Source of the DNA: an uncultured Chitinophagaceae bacterium
GTDB taxonomy: Bacteria > Bacteroidota > Bacteroidia > Chitinophagales > Chitinophagaceae
Direction of reading: 5' to 3'
Assembly: GCA_946885335.1 (NCBI GenBank)
Contig: CAMPGG010000232.1
Location: forward strand, 1 to 5,528
Length of the DNA: 5,528 nt
Within the stretch, counting starts at the first letter, position 1. Every line of letters begins with the position of its first letter. The notes beneath the pieces are model-generated. The model was not told the origin of the DNA. It saw only the letters and a list, made by a program, of their open reading frames with translations, and made no database searches. Of the stretch, positions 5,451 to 5,528 are shown in pieces. The position numbers and the translations under genes were made by a program.

Positions 5451-5528
5451 ATGTCAGATCAAGGTCAACTCAGCCTCCATTCAATTGCTTTTAGTCATGG
5501 CGGGCACATTCCCCCTTTATATACCTGC
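5451..5528 (+). CDS. YbhB/YbcL-type PEBP (Raf kinase inhibitor-like) protein, 5' part
   Basis: Only the first 26 codons are in the window; the frame is open to the right edge. The residues SIAFSHGGHIPPLYTC match the conserved N-terminus of bacterial phosphatidylethanolamine-binding-like proteins (pattern S.AF..G..IP..YTC, normally followed by DG). Full-length members are usually about 150-190 aa, bind anionic ligands and have no settled function in bacteria. No signal peptide is present, so this form should be cytosolic. The start at ATG 5451 is supported by the family's usual length before the SxAF motif. The ATG at 5441 is out of frame, and an in-frame TGA lies at 5415-5417. The promoter candidate is at 5372-5402. 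The gene is divergent from the S10 gene. Confidence 0.75.
   Translation, partial: MSDQGQLSLHSIAFSHGGHIPPLYTC

Noticed and set aside
1..5528. A novel multi-gene system such as defence, secretion or a biosynthetic cluster
   Set aside because: Genes alternate in strand, have their own terminators and promoters, belong to unrelated known families and share no pathway; nothing supports a functional cluster.

Overview
The window looks like ordinary chromosomal DNA from a Bacteroidota bacterium, probably of the Chitinophagaceae or a related group. Reasons: AT-rich, low-GC codon use; no Shine-Dalgarno sequence before any of the start codons; a TAnnTTTG -7 promoter motif in front of at least two genes; and protein types typical of this phylum (a DUF2807/GIN-domain protein, a 'FTGDEFADG'-type polysaccharide deacetylase homologue, a stand-alone fatty acid 2-hydroxylase). 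The genus cannot be fixed from this sequence alone.

Layout. 1-50: leader with a palindrome. 51-755 (+): secreted DUF2807 beta-helix protein. 757-788: hairpin terminator shared by two convergent genes. 788-1792 (-): fumarylacetoacetate hydrolase family enzyme. 1793-1914: divergent promoter region. 1915-2724 (+): secreted polysaccharide-deacetylase-like protein with altered catalytic motifs. 2725-2930: intergenic region with a promoter candidate and a small inverted repeat. 2931-3587 (+): FA2H/Scs7-type membrane hydroxylase with all ten metal-ligand histidines. 3602-3629: second shared hairpin terminator. 3655-5214 (-): secreted S10 serine carboxypeptidase-like protein. 5215-5450: divergent intergenic region with a 24-bp palindrome and a weak Fur-box-like site. 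5451-5528 (+): first 26 codons of a YbhB-type PEBP protein cut by the window edge.

The genes alternate in strand (+, -, +, +, -, +), and each looks like its own transcription unit, so there is no operon and no obvious shared pathway. Three products carry signal peptides (DUF2807, deacetylase-like, S10), one is an integral membrane enzyme of lipid modification and one is a cytosolic catabolic hydrolase. I see no RNA gene, mobile element, CRISPR array or attachment site, and no convincing new multi-gene system. The most interesting points are the coordinated loss of the catalytic-base Asp and its partner Arg in the deacetylase homologue, the complete FA2H histidine set in a cytochrome-b5-less bacterial protein (pointing to hydroxylated sphingolipids), and operator-like palindromes upstream of the DUF2807 and PEBP genes.
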